Shown here: positions 46,356 to 58,165 of the stretch, piece after piece | How the letters are laid out: each line of letters opens with the position of its first letter | Numbering within the stretch: the stretch's first letter is position 1 | NCBI GenBank assembly: GCA_964007475.1 | Contig: OZ023273.1 | Coordinates: 122,683,812-122,747,811 of the forward strand | Reading direction: 5' to 3' | Source: Hybos culiciformis | Taxonomy: Eukaryota > Arthropoda > Insecta > Diptera > Hybotidae | DNA length: 64,000 bases | Position numbers and translations under genes: made by a program | The notes under the pieces: generated by a model | Database searches by the model: none | What the model was told of the DNA's origin: nothing | What the model saw: the letters and a program-made list of their open reading frames with translations, nothing else

Positions 46356-48035
46356 AATTTTATAGACTACAAGCTGATTAAAACTTAATGTATTTTTAAT
46401 TTAAGAAATACATATTTGTATATTCTATTTATTTAAATTCTGATACAAAAAGTTTATGCATAATACTAATATATAATTAAAGTTAAAATTTGCCTTGGTA
46501 AATTCTATTAGTGCCCCTCCAGAAATTATTTCTAGATCCGCCCTTGCACTGAATTCCAAATCTAAAAACATAAAATTGATTTTGTTATTGTCTCTTATCA
46601 GTAAAAATTTAAATAAAATTTTCTCAGGCTATATAAAGATTTGATGTTTTTCATTCTGAAACTTTAAATTTTTTCTTTGATGTCAAATTTTGTAAACTGA
46701 ATGATGGCAACTTTATTAGCTTGATAGGTGAAGCTGAAATTTTTTCCAATTTATTTTGCCTCGAATCTATGAAAATTCTTTTTGAAAAAATAATTCTCGC
46801 CCCGTCATTACAAAGGATTAAACTGTATATATTGCAAGGAAACAGTAAACGTTTGCAAAAATTAGGCACTATGGTTTTTTCAAAATTCGAAAAAAAAAAA
46901 ATTATCAAAATTTTGGAATTTTCGCACACATTTTTTTTCATACAAATTCTAGTTTTTGTAGCAAAAAGAGGCACAAATTAATCACTGGTAATCATTATTT
47001 TTTCGAAATTCAAATCCGTCCAGAAAAACCTCCTGATTCATGTTTGAAATTCAAAAATCAAATTTTCTCGAAAAGAATTAATATAATAAATCCAAAATTT
47101 TTAGCACATATTACAAGAAAATAATGCTGTTTCGGTTATAATCTTTCTGCTTTATTTTAAAGTTAATTTTCCGCCTAGTTTTTTTTTCCGTCTGTATACA
47201 AAATAGAAACCATAAAAATAAAGATAATTCAATAAATAAATAATCGTTTAAATAACTAATATGACTTAATTATTTATTAATAAAAATGAAGATAATACAA
47301 TAAATGAATAGTAGGTTTTTTTAACTAATGTCAAAGAAAATAGAAGCACTAAGAAAGGAAACGCAAAATAAAAATAATATTAGACAAGAATAACATATTT
47401 TTTTGTTTTGTTTTAATTTAATAATATGAAAGTAAGGAAGCGGCATTAAACTATATTTTGGGATTTAAACATTTCATCAAATTTTTTAATGACTTTATAA
47501 AAAAAAATATGAGTGACAAATACAAATAAAAAAAAGTTAGTAAAAAAATTTTTTTTTGATCGTTGCCCTTCTTAGTCCTTTCTATTTTCTCTATAATTTC
47601 AATTAATTATTCATTAATTAAAAATATTATATTATTTTAATAATAAATAATTAAATACTTTTTCTGTAAATGTTTTCTTCAGAAATGAATGTTTTGTTAG
47701 TATATTATTAGATCCATGTAAACAATCGAAATCAAATGGATCTTTTCATTCTAAAAAGTGTTTTAAATTTTTCTACATATTTTTTTTACGATTTGAATGA
47801 AATTCTTAAAAATGATTTAGAAATTTTAACAAGCATTTCAACTATTTTTATAATTTTTAACAAATCGTCTGAAAATAGTCATAATATAGTAAAATATAAT
47901 GTCAATAACATCAACGACAGTAAAATTTTACCAGTGATATTAATTTCCGAATATAATCATCAAAACAATAAAAAAACGTTCAATGAATTATTTTCTAAAT
48001 TTACATTAACATTACTCTTTTTAGATAACGATTGA
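46356..48035. repeat. Tandem segmental duplication, unit 2 (5' part of IR-F)
   Basis: Near-identical to 42755-44438 apart from small indels and a few substitutions. The match ends inside the IR coding region close to the TGA, beyond which IR-F follows the IR-C/IR-F type of sequence. This places a recombination breakpoint in the gene. Confidence 0.92.
46511..46551 (-). mobile_element. hAT-like terminal fragment, copy 2
   Basis: Same sequence as 42914-42954, carried along in the tandem duplication. It is not an independent insertion. Confidence 0.45.
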
Positions 48036-49457
48036 CATAATACTCTCAACTTGATGTACCTTTCGTTAAGAAATATAAGAAATTCTAATATAATCGTTTT
48101 TACGAATAAACATTTAAATAACGAGAAAATTTTAGAATTGTTTACATGGAGTTGGAAACATAAATTTCTTAATTTACTGTTGGCCACAAATGGAAAAATT
48201 TTTGCTTACAATCCATTTCCAAGAATTGAAATAAAAAATTTATCAAATTCATCTAAACTATTTACAAATAAAATGTTAAATTTATGGGGCTATGAAATAT
48301 CCTCCCCAGTAATGTACGGTCCTCCACATTCATTTTATATTTATAATTCAAAAAATGAAAAAGAACTAAGCGGATCAAATACCATGGTTATTTTGAATTA
48401 TGCTAAAGCAATTAATTGTTCTTTTGTTGAAAGTAACAATATCAAAACACCTCGTCATTATAGTCGTGCTTATCTTGTAGATTCTTTGGAAAACGGTGAA
48501 ACTGAAATAGGATATCATGCAATGTCGATCAATTCTGAAGTACGCAACCAGAGTAACCTATTGATGTCATATCCAGTAGACTTACTAAAACTCTGTATGA
48601 TGGTACCATGCGCAAAAGAAATTCCAAGCTCTAAGTACTTTGTAAGACCATTTACATTAAAATTTATTGGAATTGAACTAATTACGGTTGCAATTGTATT
48701 GTTTGTTGAAACAAGTGTTTTAAAATATTTGCACATTGTACGTGGAACAAGCAATCTTATTTTAACGTATTTATGCCAGCTACTAGCACTTTCAAGTGAG
48801 AAGACTTCTAAAATTTCATGGTCTTTGTCAATTCTAGGTTTAGTGGTGACAGCTCTTTATACAACTTATTTGGTGAGTTACTTCGCTAAACCAGTACTTT
48901 TACCTGAAATTGAAAGCATAGAAGATCTCAGACAATCAAAAATTAAGTTAATGTTAGACCATAATATGGTTAATATGTTCCAAATATTAGACATTTTTCA
49001 AGAACACACTGATTTAATCTATGTGACAGAAGATCAAATATCAGATCAAAAGAGACTTGAATTAAATAACTCTTTCGCTTATATAATAACTAATGACAGG
49101 GGTGAAGTTTTTATAAATCAGCAGTATTTAATGCAAAGACCTCTGATGAGGTTGAGCAAAGCATGTCCAACAGCTTCGCATAGTGGCTTTGGAATGCAAG
49201 TTGATTCAATCTTTTATGAAAGTTTTAATTTATTTTTGGTTCGTATAAAGGACAGTGGATTATTGACAATTTGGAAATGGCAAGCTGAACATACAGCAAG
49301 AAAGTATGGCGTTTTAAAAATTTTTAGAGACGATTATATACAATTGTTTTCATTAACCTTGAATCATTATCGTATTGCTTGGATTATTGTGATAATTGGA
49401 TATAGTTTATCATTTATTGTATTTTTTTTAGAATTTATGTTTCATATAAAATTATAA
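47736..49457 (+). pseudogene. Divergent ionotropic receptor, IR-F, chimeric, with one in-frame TGA (candidate readthrough gene)
   Basis: Codons 1-99 copy IR-E. Codon 100 is TGA (48033-48035), at the same site as in IR-C and again followed by C. The same frame then runs 473 codons to the stop at 49455-49457, with S1 (FAYNPFP, Ala replacing the usual Gly), TM1, TM2 ending SYFAKP, S2 with NQQYLMQRPLMRLS and VDSIFYESF, and TM3, then a very short tail. The part after TGA is clearly diverged from IR-C, D and E yet has no further stop or frameshift. Interpretation: unequal exchange joined an IR-E-like 5' part to a distinct IR 3' part. Whether a full protein is made depends on readthrough. Initiation at the ATG at 48054 would give a shortened product. 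Confidence 0.85.
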
Positions 49458-49969
49458 GAGTTCTAAGTAATAAAAAAGAGAAGAAAAATTTTGGCTTTAA
49501 ACCTTATACGAAATATATCAGTCCATTGATTAAATCGTAATCATTTTTTTAAATATTGAATAAAAACTACGATTATTATATATAGTGGTGATATCCATTG
49601 TGATACCATTTGTTAAAATTTTGAAAATGTTCCGTACGGCTTCATAACAAGTCTTAATCAAATTATATAATTTAAAACAACGTTTCAATAAACGACTTTC
49701 GAGACATTGTACATGACAGAGATGCGCTGAAGTTAAAAATACACTATAATGTCATTATGATAGCTAGAAGAATTTTCAACTTTTTTGCTGTTAATTCCGC
49801 CCGCCCAATTTGAAAGAAGTTTGAGCAGAATCAATACGAGCTTATTCGGTTTGTGGAGAGCTTATTCCTAAAGGCATCATATTTGAATCGTCTTTGAATT
49901 ACATTATTAACTTTATAACCATATAATATAATCACAATCAGCATCAATTATAAAAAGAACAAGTTATAT
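49458..49969. other. Spacer between IR-F and the IR-G relic
   Basis: AT-rich. No gene recognised; any former IR-G promoter would lie in the second half. Confidence 0.5.
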
Positions 49970-50118
49970 TTTGAAGGAAGTTTTGAAGAATGATTTGGAA
50001 ATTGGAACAAGCATTTCTTCAGTTTTTACAATTACATCAAATCAAAATAATCATACAATAAACAATATAAATGTTAATAATCATAACAATGACAGTAATA
50101 TTTTAACTGTGATATAAT

Positions 50119-51872
50119 TAGCAACCTGACATTTTTTTCATGTTTTTTTCAAGTTATTCGTTAGACTTTCATTTTACATTTATTTTATAGGCTGATATAA
50201 AAAAAAATTTTTTTTTTTTGGGAGATATGACGATTCTTGTGGCAGAAGGCTTAGAAAATTTTGAAACTTCAAACTATCATCTCTCTGTTGTTAAATTTAC
50301 AAGAATATTTTCATATATCATTTTAAGTAGGTATTCGTGCGGGCTTTCTTTGCAGGTGCTGGCAACTCGGTGTTGCCAGTTTAACCCATAGAGAAACACT
50401 GAAAAAACAAAAAATGGGTTTTTTCATTTGAATGTACTCCCTCAATTTTCAACCGATTTGGTCACTCTATACCATTTTGGAAAGGTCTTCCAGACCACTT
50501 TAAAAAGCCGCTTTCGCAGGTTGAAATTTTTTAATGTTTTAGAAGATAATTCACTTCTTAGAATTTCCCCATACAAAAAAATTACCATTTTTAGCCATTT
50601 TCAAAAAAGTTGTACTCCATCATCTTAGTACGATATTTTTCAAACTTCGCAGTCAAAAAGTACATATTTATACTTTTCCAAAGCCGCTTTCGCAGGTGAA
50701 ATCGGTCCAATACTTTCGGATTGGCGGCATTTTATATAAAACCAGTTTTGAAGTTTTTTTGTTCGAGTTTTGCTCAGTTTTAGTGTTGTTTTTACTGTAT
50801 ATATTTTCGAGAACTGTTTTAAACAGACTCCCCTTCCATTTAACTTTCATAGACATTGTCATATAAGCTTTGAAATTATTTTTTTTAATGTTTCTTCCAC
50901 ATCAATTTCATTTTCTTTCCAATTTTCTTTTCTAAACTTATAACCTAAACTTTTTGCTATTGTAATTTGTTTCTTCAGTATTTAATCCTATATGATTTTA
51001 CAATAATTTCTGAAAGGCATACAGCAAGTTCTATAAAATCGAGTATCTCCGAACAGGGCTGGACTGGGAATGAATTTAGGACCGGGAAATTCAAATTTTC
51101 TTTGTAAAAAAATTTTCTCACGCCTAAAAAAAAATTAAAAGAAAACATTATAATTTTAGACAACAGATTTTAGTACCGCCCACCAGGAAACTCCTTCTAG
51201 CTTGTTAGGCCAGTCCAGCTCTGTCTCCGAATCATTCAAAATCTCACTCACGAGTTGTTTTGAGTCGCTTTTACGTTTTTTAGTAGTAGATAATTGTTTT
51301 AAATTATTCGAACGTTTTATCCGTTCATTCACGTTCCAACATGCATTTCCTAAAAACATGTCCTCATAAATTTTGGTTTTTCAGAAATTTTTGTTATGGA
51401 TTCGTTCTTTAAAATTGATTTTTTGAATAATAACGGAAATTTCTTTTTTCGTAATTTTTTTAATTTGGCATACCTCTTTTATTTATTATTCGATTCTTAA
51501 AAATTGAAACGACCTTTTTTTGGTTTCTTTTCTGTAGTACAAATGTTGCCTAAAAGGTGGAGTAATTTTAGTTTAATACACAAAATTGGTTAAAACGCCA
51601 TTTATACAATATTTTCAGGAACTAAAACTTTCTAAAAAAAATGAAGGTAAACTCCTCCTGAATCAAAGTCTAGAACATCATGAAAGGCTATTTCGAAGTT
51701 TTCATACTCAAAAATGCTTAATTTCAAAGTAACCAAAAAGTAACGGTAAAACCTAAAAAAACCAAAATGGCGGCAAACTTGTTGAACAAACATAATTTCT
51801 AATACCACTTCCTACCACTTTCAAGAATAAAAGTCCAATTTTTGCAAAAAACGCGTTTTTGTAAGGTTGCTA
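50119..51872. mobile_element. Non-autonomous DNA transposon, 1,754 bp, 8-bp target duplication, inside IR-G
   Basis: The ends TAGCAACCTGACA and TGTAAGGTTGCTA are imperfect inverted repeats bounded by an exact 8-bp direct repeat GATATAAT (50111-50118 and 51873-51880). An 8-bp duplication points to hAT (P-type elements also make 8 bp), but the terminal word is not diagnostic. On the minus strand around 50975-51359 there is a possible decayed coding stretch, split by a smaller MITE, that I cannot assign to a transposase family. Confidence 0.88.
51054..51223. mobile_element. 170-bp hAT-like MITE nested inside the larger transposon
   Basis: The ends CAGGGCTGGACTGG and CCAGTCCAGCTCTG are inverted repeats of ~14 bp, flanked by an exact 8-bp direct repeat TCTCCGAA (51046-51053 and 51224-51231). 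It inserted after the host transposon was already in IR-G. Its removal rejoins minus-strand open frames on both sides. Confidence 0.9.
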
Positions 51873-52560
51873 GATATAATCAACAAAAATAATCTAAATC
51901 CACATAATCTACTTAATAACAAGAAAACTTTCAGTTAACGATGGTCATAATATTCTTAATTTGATGTTCGTTTCAATTAAACAATGAAAATTTTTAGAAC
52001 ATGTAAATGTATTAATTTACTTTTAACCACAAAAGGATTAATTTGTGGATATAATCCATTTCCGGGAATTAAAATAACAAATTCAACTAAAGTTATCTTA
52101 ATATAATGTTAAATTAGTGGGGACGATTCGAAAAGAAATTCCGTACAATATCAATATTTCCTGTTCCATTTTCAATAAAATTTTCTTGAATTGAAATAAT
52201 TAAGCTTGCACTTATATTGATCTTGAAAGAGAATTTTAAAACGTCATATTAATATTGGAATATGTAATATTGTATTTAATATATATATTTATTATCATTT
52301 TCAAGTAATTTTTTTTTTTAATTTCGTGATTCTTGTTTATTCTTCGTTTGGTGAAGTTATCTCTTTTTTTCAACTTATTAGGTGAATTGTTGGCATAGAA
52401 GATCTGAAGCAATTAAAATTAAGCTAATGTTAATCCACAATATAGCAAATATATCAATTTAAATTACATATTTGATAATTTTCAACAACACACAATGACT
52501 AATTTCCAATATCGGACAAAATATATACTTAAATTAAACATTTGTTTCTACATGTAGGTA

Positions 52561-53674
52561 CTACTGAGAGCAAATTTTTTTCTTAAATTAAAAGGTTTTC
52601 AATGCTTCTAATGTGATTATGAAAATAGTTAATTAAAGACAACATCTTTTAATTTATATATAGACTTTTTTAAAAAAAATTGTGTTATTATCAATTAAAT
52701 ATTAAATTATAATAAAATTATATTACTGAAACTTAATTTATTACTATTAATGAAAATTAGGATTTTTTTAATAAAAAAAATTTTGTGGACTTCACATTTT
52801 TCATAGCTATTTTCAGTATTTTTCTAAAACCTCAACAGAAAGGATATACCATTTTGGTTTTGTCCAAAGGAGTTAAACTGATATAACAAAAAAAATTAGG
52901 GACTTTTAATCATATTTATTATATAAATCTTCAATATATTTAATAATTTATAAAATTTAGGATCGTCAAAATATTTAATTGGTACATCATAATATTCTAA
53001 ATTATTAAGACTTATCAATAAATATATGGCTGAGAAATAGTAAAAACCATGTAAAATTATATATCAGATGTGAAAATCATATAGTACACCAAGTTACATA
53101 TACATAAGGTTAGATTACGTAGGTCGTAACCCGACTGCTCAGATTCTCTTGCACTTAGGCCAATTCCCTATGCCTAAGAAAATGAACATAGCTGTTCTTC
53201 TTGTCAATTTTGTCTTTTCAATATAAATTTATATAAATTTATGTTTGTTTCTAGCAAATCAGCCAAATCTGAATAATGTTTTTTAATTTGGTTATAAACA
53301 TTTTTCCAAATTTTTTCTTGCGTCTTTTATCGTATTTATTTGTCTTCAAAAAATTTTTGAAATATTTAAGTTATATTTGCTGGTTGGCTTTGGCTTCCAA
53401 GTTAATAATAATGAATATAAAAATAAAAAGAAAGACTATTAATTGGAATTTATTTATTACGTTTTATAAATTTCGAGAAGTACATAATTGAAATTATTCA
53501 AAAATAAAAATTAGATAATTAATAATTTTTCTAACACTTAAATACAAATATATGTACAAATGTATGTGTATGTTTTGTTGACAAGATAAGATTTGAAATA
53601 CAAATAAAAACTAATTCGGAAAATTATTGTTCTTTTAAGTGAATATTAAATAAATAACGCACATATAAATTGAT
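52561..53674. other. Spacer between IR-G relic and IR-H
   Basis: AT-rich, with one G+C-richer island at about 53105-53180 (GGTCGTAACCCGACTGCTC and CACTTAGGCCAATTCCC) that looks like a fragment of a dispersed repeat of unknown type. The last few hundred bases should contain the IR-H promoter. Confidence 0.5.
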
Positions 53675-55441
53675 ATGGAAAATTTAGTGCACAAGTCGAC
53701 TATTTCAACAAACACATCGTACAATTGGAACATAATATTTGAAAATTATTTTGAAATTACCGTGAATATTTCAACCATTTTTGTTTTTTGCAATCAAAGT
53801 TGTGAGAATGTTGATATAACAAATTTATCACAACCGAATATTCGGTATCGATCATATGATGACATTATATTACCAATTATATTAATTTCTGAATATTATT
53901 CAAATAATTTAAAAAAAAATTATTCTCAATTATTTTCCAATTTAGTTTTGTCTATTTTAATTTTGGACAATATAGAAGATGGTATATTGAATGTGATAGA
54001 TAAATCTCTAATATTTAATAAACATTCTAAAGTTATTATAATATCGAAAATTTTATTAAGCTGTAATGAATTATTAATTTTATTTAATTGGAGTTGGCAA
54101 CATAAATTTATTAATTTAATTATAATAGTTTCAACAGGAAAAGTTTATGGATACAGTCCATTTCCTCAAATGAAAATTATAGATATGTCAAATTCAACTG
54201 AGTTTTTTCCTGATAAAATGTTGAATCTTCGTGGTTACGAAATTTCTTCACCAATTATGCAAGATCCACCTAGATCTTTTTTCCACTATAACTCCAAAAA
54301 GGAAAAAGAATTGAGTGGTTGGATAACAAAAATATTTTTAAATTATGTAAAAAGTATTAACTGTTCTTTTGTGGAAAATTTATCAGTCAGTGCATTGGAT
54401 TATTTTGCACGCTTGCTAATTTTGAAATTACTGAAATCCAAAGACACAGAAGTTAGTTTGCATCCCATTACAATTCTGGCTAGAGAACAAGAACGAAATA
54501 ATATTCAAATTTCGTATCCTATTGAACAAACTAAACTATGCTTAATGGTTCCTTATTCTAAAGAAATTCCAAAATATCGTTATTTTTTAATACCCATTTC
54601 GATAAAATTCATTTTCCTTGAAATATTCTTTCTCGTAATTATTTTTAACATTGAAAAATCAATCCATAATCAATTAAGATTCAAAAGTGTTAAAAAAGAT
54701 TTGGTGCTTGTTTATTTCTGTCAAGTTTTAGGACTTCCGAATTTAAAACCTTCAAAAGTTTCTTGGTCATTATCGTTCCTAGGATTAGTTGTAGCATCTC
54801 TTTATACGTCATCATTGATGAGTTATCTCACTAAACCAATATTCCATAAACAAATTGACAGCTTTACAGATGTAAGAAAATCAAATATGCAAATAATGTC
54901 AGATCAAAATATGATTAACATGTTGAAATTGGTATCGAATATAGAAGAAGAAGCTGCAGATTTGATTTTAATTGAAAAACCAGACGTTTCTGACCAAAAT
55001 AGATTAAAATTAAATAATTCTTATGCATACGTACTAACTACAGACAGAGCGTCAATTTTTCTCGATCAACAATTTTTAATGCGAAAGCCGTTAATGGTTC
55101 AAAGTAAACTTTGCTTTTTAACTTCATATATAGGATATCCAATGCAAATTGATTCACCATTTTATGAAAGCTTAAAAAATTTCTTAATTCGTAGTGAAGA
55201 AACTGGATTAAAAGTTATTTGGAAAAGGCAGACACTAACTGATGCAAGGAGATTTGATTATTTAAAAATTTTCCGAGACGTAGATGAAAAACGAACCGGT
55301 CTACAACCTAAACATTTTTTGTTTGTTTGGCTGATTTTAACAACTGGACTTAGTTCTGCAAGTATTATTTTTTTATTAGAGTTGTCAATTTGTAAAAAAA
55401 AGAAAATTGTACAGTTGTTTACAGTATCGAAAAATAAATAG
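53675..55441 (+). CDS. Divergent ionotropic receptor, IR-H (588 aa, single exon)
   Basis: Intact frame from ATG at 53675. S1 carries YGYSPFP (158-164), GYEISSPIMQDPPR (187-200) and SGWITKIFLNYV. TM1 is about 306-326. TM2 is about 366-386, ending SYLTKP. S2 includes FLDQQFLMRKPLM and IDSPFYES, TM3 is near the C-terminus, and a short Lys-rich tail follows. It is more distant from C-F than they are from each other. The word MQDPPR is shared with IR-B, and MQDAPR in IR-A is similar. No clear signal peptide is seen at the N-terminus (MENLVHKSTISTN). It is likely a chemosensory channel subunit; the ligand is unknown. Confidence 0.92.
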   Translation: MENLVHKSTISTNTSYNWNIIFENYFEITVNISTIFVFCNQSCENVDITNLSQPNIRYRSYDDIILPIILISEYYSNNLKKNYSQLFSNLVLSILILDNIEDGILNVIDKSLIFNKHSKVIIISKILLSCNELLILFNWSWQHKFINLIIIVSTGKVYGYSPFPQMKIIDMSNSTEFFPDKMLNLRGYEISSPIMQDPPRSFFHYNSKKEKELSGWITKIFLNYVKSINCSFVENLSVSALDYFARLLILKLLKSKDTEVSLHPITILAREQERNNIQISYPIEQTKLCLMVPYSKEIPKYRYFLIPISIKFIFLEIFFLVIIFNIEKSIHNQLRFKSVKKDLVLVYFCQVLGLPNLKPSKVSWSLSFLGLVVASLYTSSLMSYLTKPIFHKQIDSFTDVRKSNMQIMSDQNMINMLKLVSNIEEEAADLILIEKPDVSDQNRLKLNNSYAYVLTTDRASIFLDQQFLMRKPLMVQSKLCFLTSYIGYPMQIDSPFYESLKNFLIRSEETGLKVIWKRQTLTDARRFDYLKIFRDVDEKRTGLQPKHFLFVWLILTTGLSSASIIFLLELSICKKKKIVQLFTVSKNK

Positions 55442-56440
55442 ATTTAAAAAAATTCTAACTATGAAATTATTTGCAAACCAAAAAAAAAAACAGGTCTAGT
55501 AATTGTTGTCTACCCAGATATTTTTTTTTAAATTGTAATCTAGTGTAATTATCGTTAGAATCAATATATTTATTTAATGGTATTTCCATTTTGAGATCTG
55601 ACTGATTACGTCATAATACATGTGTAAGCATTATTATAAATAGTGCATATATGTTTTGTTAAAGCAAAATAGAGCTTGTCATGGATGAAAGTAGTGCAAA
55701 CTTTAATAATTAATGAATTTATGGTTTACTTTTAAAGTCGTACATGATAAGAACTACTTTTACTCGAATTTCGAATATTACTATAGTCATTCATATCTAT
55801 TATAAATTTCTTACATATTTAAAATACTATGTAATGTAGTAAAATACTATTTTATTTGCATTTGAATTTGATTGTACAAATTTTGCTCATCTTTTCACTT
55901 AAATGAAAAGGAAAGGTGAGCGAAATTTATGCAGTCAAAAGTTATTGCAATCAAATGAATCTACAATCGAACGTACCCTTTTGAGCTAACAAAAATTATA
56001 GAAAAAAAAAATTTTTCATAAAATAAAAAAAGATTGATTAATAGATCAATATATTTACTATAAAAAACTGGAGCAAGAATAAGTGTTATTCATTATGAAA
56101 ACTTGACTGTAATAATAAGATATAAACGACAGGCACATTATATATACTAAAAATCTCAGACATTTTTTTCTTGCTCTTCACCCAATTTTTTTGTATATTT
56201 TTTACTGGAGTAGGAATATCCAAAATATAGCTCTAATTATACTTTAACAATTGAATAATTATATAATTATGCTCATCATGACATTATTATAATTAAAATA
56301 TCATACTCGTGTACATGAAAATTAAAATTAGATTTGAGATTCTCACTACTTATTTTTATTTTAATATTATAAAAAATAATACAGTCAATAAAAAATTTTC
56401 CTTAGATTTCCTAAAATGAAAACATCAAACAAACGATAAT
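55442..56440. other. Spacer between IR-H and IR-I
   Basis: AT-rich, with a small hairpin near 55885-55925. It contains the conserved upstream block noted at 56242-56261. No other gene is seen. Confidence 0.5.
56242..56261 (+). promoter_or_regulatory. Conserved block ~200 bp upstream of IR-I
   Basis: ACTTTAACAATTGAATAATT occurs at about -199 relative to the IR-I start codon and identically at about -200 relative to IR-J, followed in both by AT-rich words of similar type. Conservation at the same distance may mark a regulatory element, or simply remaining similarity after duplication of the two genes. Confidence 0.3.
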
Positions 56441-58165
56441 ATGGTGAAAATTATGACAAATATTAATATCAGCATTTCTATAGATACCATAAATTTTTTT
56501 AATGATTTTCTTAAAAACCAGTTAAATGTAATTCAAAGCATATCAACGTTATTTATATTCTACAATTCAACTTTGGGTAATTATTTTGAAGTAAATAAAT
56601 TAAGCCAAATAATTCAAAACAATTATACGCTACCAGTTCTGCTGGTCAATGATGAAAATCAAAATAGCTTCCATAAAATTTATTCTGAACAATTTTCAAA
56701 TCTTGTTTTGAGTATATTGTTCTTAGATGGAACGGGTCAAGATAACAACACACTTAGTATATTTTATAAATCTATGCAAGGAATTATTAATACAAAAGTG
56801 ATTTTATTTTCAAAAAAACAATTAAACAATGTGGAATTATTAAGATTATTTCAATGGAGTTGGGATCACAGATTCATCAATTTAATTATTATAACATGTT
56901 GGAATATTTTTGGTTATAATCCATTTCCTCAACTAAATATAACAAATTTAACTGGATCATCTGACTTTTTTGCGAACAAAATGTTAAATGTATTTGGGTA
57001 TAAAATTTTATCACCAATAATGCAATCTGATCCTAGAGCCTTCCACGTATATGATTCTAACAAAAAAAAAATATTAAGTGGATGGGTAACAAAGTTATTT
57101 CTAAGTTACTTAAAAAAAATTAATTGTACATTAGGCGAAATCACGCCAGCACCTGAAAATATGAACCGCGGTTTAATAGCGAAGCTTGCAACAGAGAAGA
57201 TAATTGAAATAAGCTACCACGCTAGCACAATGACTTACGAAGAAGTTGAAATGAATAAATATTTAATGTCGTACCCAATTGAAGGAACCCGAAGATGTTT
57301 ACTCGTACCTTACCCAAATGAAATTCCAAAATACGGATATCTTATCAGACCTTTTTCGTTAAATTTTGTTCTCACTACAATTGTAGTGGTTTTGATTTTG
57401 TTGGTTATAGAAAAAACACTTTTACATTTTTTAAAAATTCAAGTTAGAATAAGTGATTTGCTTTTGATTTACGTGAACCACATTATAGGCTTTTCCAGTT
57501 TTAAATATTCGCATGTATCGTGGTCACTACAATTTTTAGGTTTAGTTGTATTAACTTTGTATGCTTCGTTATTGACCAGCTATCTGACTCAACCTGTTTT
57601 TTTCCCTCAATGTAAAAATTTTGATGATTTGAGAAAACTAAATATTAAAATTATGGTGGACTATAATGAAAATGATTTATTTAAAGAAGCAAATTTTATG
57701 CAAGAATACACTGATTTATTTGTCGTAGAAAATGCAGAAATATCTGATAAAAATAGAATCAATTTGAACAATTCTTACGCTTATCCTTCAGTTAGTGACA
57801 GAGCAGAATTTTTTTTAGATCAGCAATTTTTGATGCGCCGACCTTTAATGATGAAAAGTGAAATTTGCTACTCAACTACATTTATTGGCTTCCCAATGGC
57901 ATTAAACTCACCGTTTTATGACAGTTTGAAATCTTTTTTGATTCATTCTCAGGAAGCTGGCTTATTAATTATTTGGAAAAGACAAACCATCATTGACTCA
58001 AGAAAATATGGTCGTCTGAAAATGTTTCGAGATAAGGACAAACCGGGCCATGCATTAGAATTCGGTCATTATATGGTTGGTTGGTTAATTCTAGCTTTTG
58101 GTTACAGTGTGTCCATCATTTTTTTTATAGTTGAAGCTTTATGTAATAAATACAGGAACAAATAA
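56441..58165 (+). CDS. Divergent ionotropic receptor, IR-I (574 aa, single exon)
   Basis: Intact frame. The ATG at 56441 aligns exactly with the start of IR-J, so I prefer it to the Met at codon 5. S1 carries FGYNPFP, GYKILSPIMQSDPR and SGWVTKLFLSYLKK. TM1 is near residue 305-328. TM2 ends SYLTQP, where Gln replaces the Lys seen in IR-A to IR-H. S2 has FFLDQQFLMRRPLM and LNSPFYDSL, where Asn replaces the usual Asp of DSPFY. TM3 and a short tail follow. IR-I and IR-J form a subgroup with these two shared changes. It is probably a chemoreceptor subunit with altered ligand properties relative to the other group (inference). Confidence 0.92.
   Translation: MVKIMTNINISISIDTINFFNDFLKNQLNVIQSISTLFIFYNSTLGNYFEVNKLSQIIQNNYTLPVLLVNDENQNSFHKIYSEQFSNLVLSILFLDGTGQDNNTLSIFYKSMQGIINTKVILFSKKQLNNVELLRLFQWSWDHRFINLIIITCWNIFGYNPFPQLNITNLTGSSDFFANKMLNVFGYKILSPIMQSDPRAFHVYDSNKKKILSGWVTKLFLSYLKKINCTLGEITPAPENMNRGLIAKLATEKIIEISYHASTMTYEEVEMNKYLMSYPIEGTRRCLLVPYPNEIPKYGYLIRPFSLNFVLTTIVVVLILLVIEKTLLHFLKIQVRISDLLLIYVNHIIGFSSFKYSHVSWSLQFLGLVVLTLYASLLTSYLTQPVFFPQCKNFDDLRKLNIKIMVDYNENDLFKEANFMQEYTDLFVVENAEISDKNRINLNNSYAYPSVSDRAEFFLDQQFLMRRPLMMKSEICYSTTFIGFPMALNSPFYDSLKSFLIHSQEAGLLIIWKRQTIIDSRKYGRLKMFRDKDKPGHALEFGHYMVGWLILAFGYSVSIIFFIVEALCNKYRNK

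Larger units (their letters stand above)
49970..52560 (+). pseudogene. Decayed ionotropic receptor relic, IR-G
   Basis: Family sequence survives in pieces. An N-terminal part (about 49974-50117) resembles NDLEI-TSIS and the Asn-rich stretch, ending at a stop near ACTGTGATATAA. After a 1.75-kb transposon it resumes at about 51936 with words matching DGHNILNLMFVS, GYNPFPGI, the TM1 region, and IEDLKQ near 52396-52420. Frameshifts, stops and large deletions make a product impossible. The remnant ends near 52560. It is the oldest-looking IR copy in the array. Confidence 0.85.

Noticed and set aside
48515..48754. Minus-strand frames within IR genes (also near 22.79 and 47.96 kb)
   Set aside because: Shadows of the IR coding sequence in other frames.
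53105..53180. G+C-richer island upstream of IR-H as an RNA gene or exon
   Set aside because: No A/B boxes, no splice-bounded open frame; more likely a fragment of an unidentified dispersed repeat.
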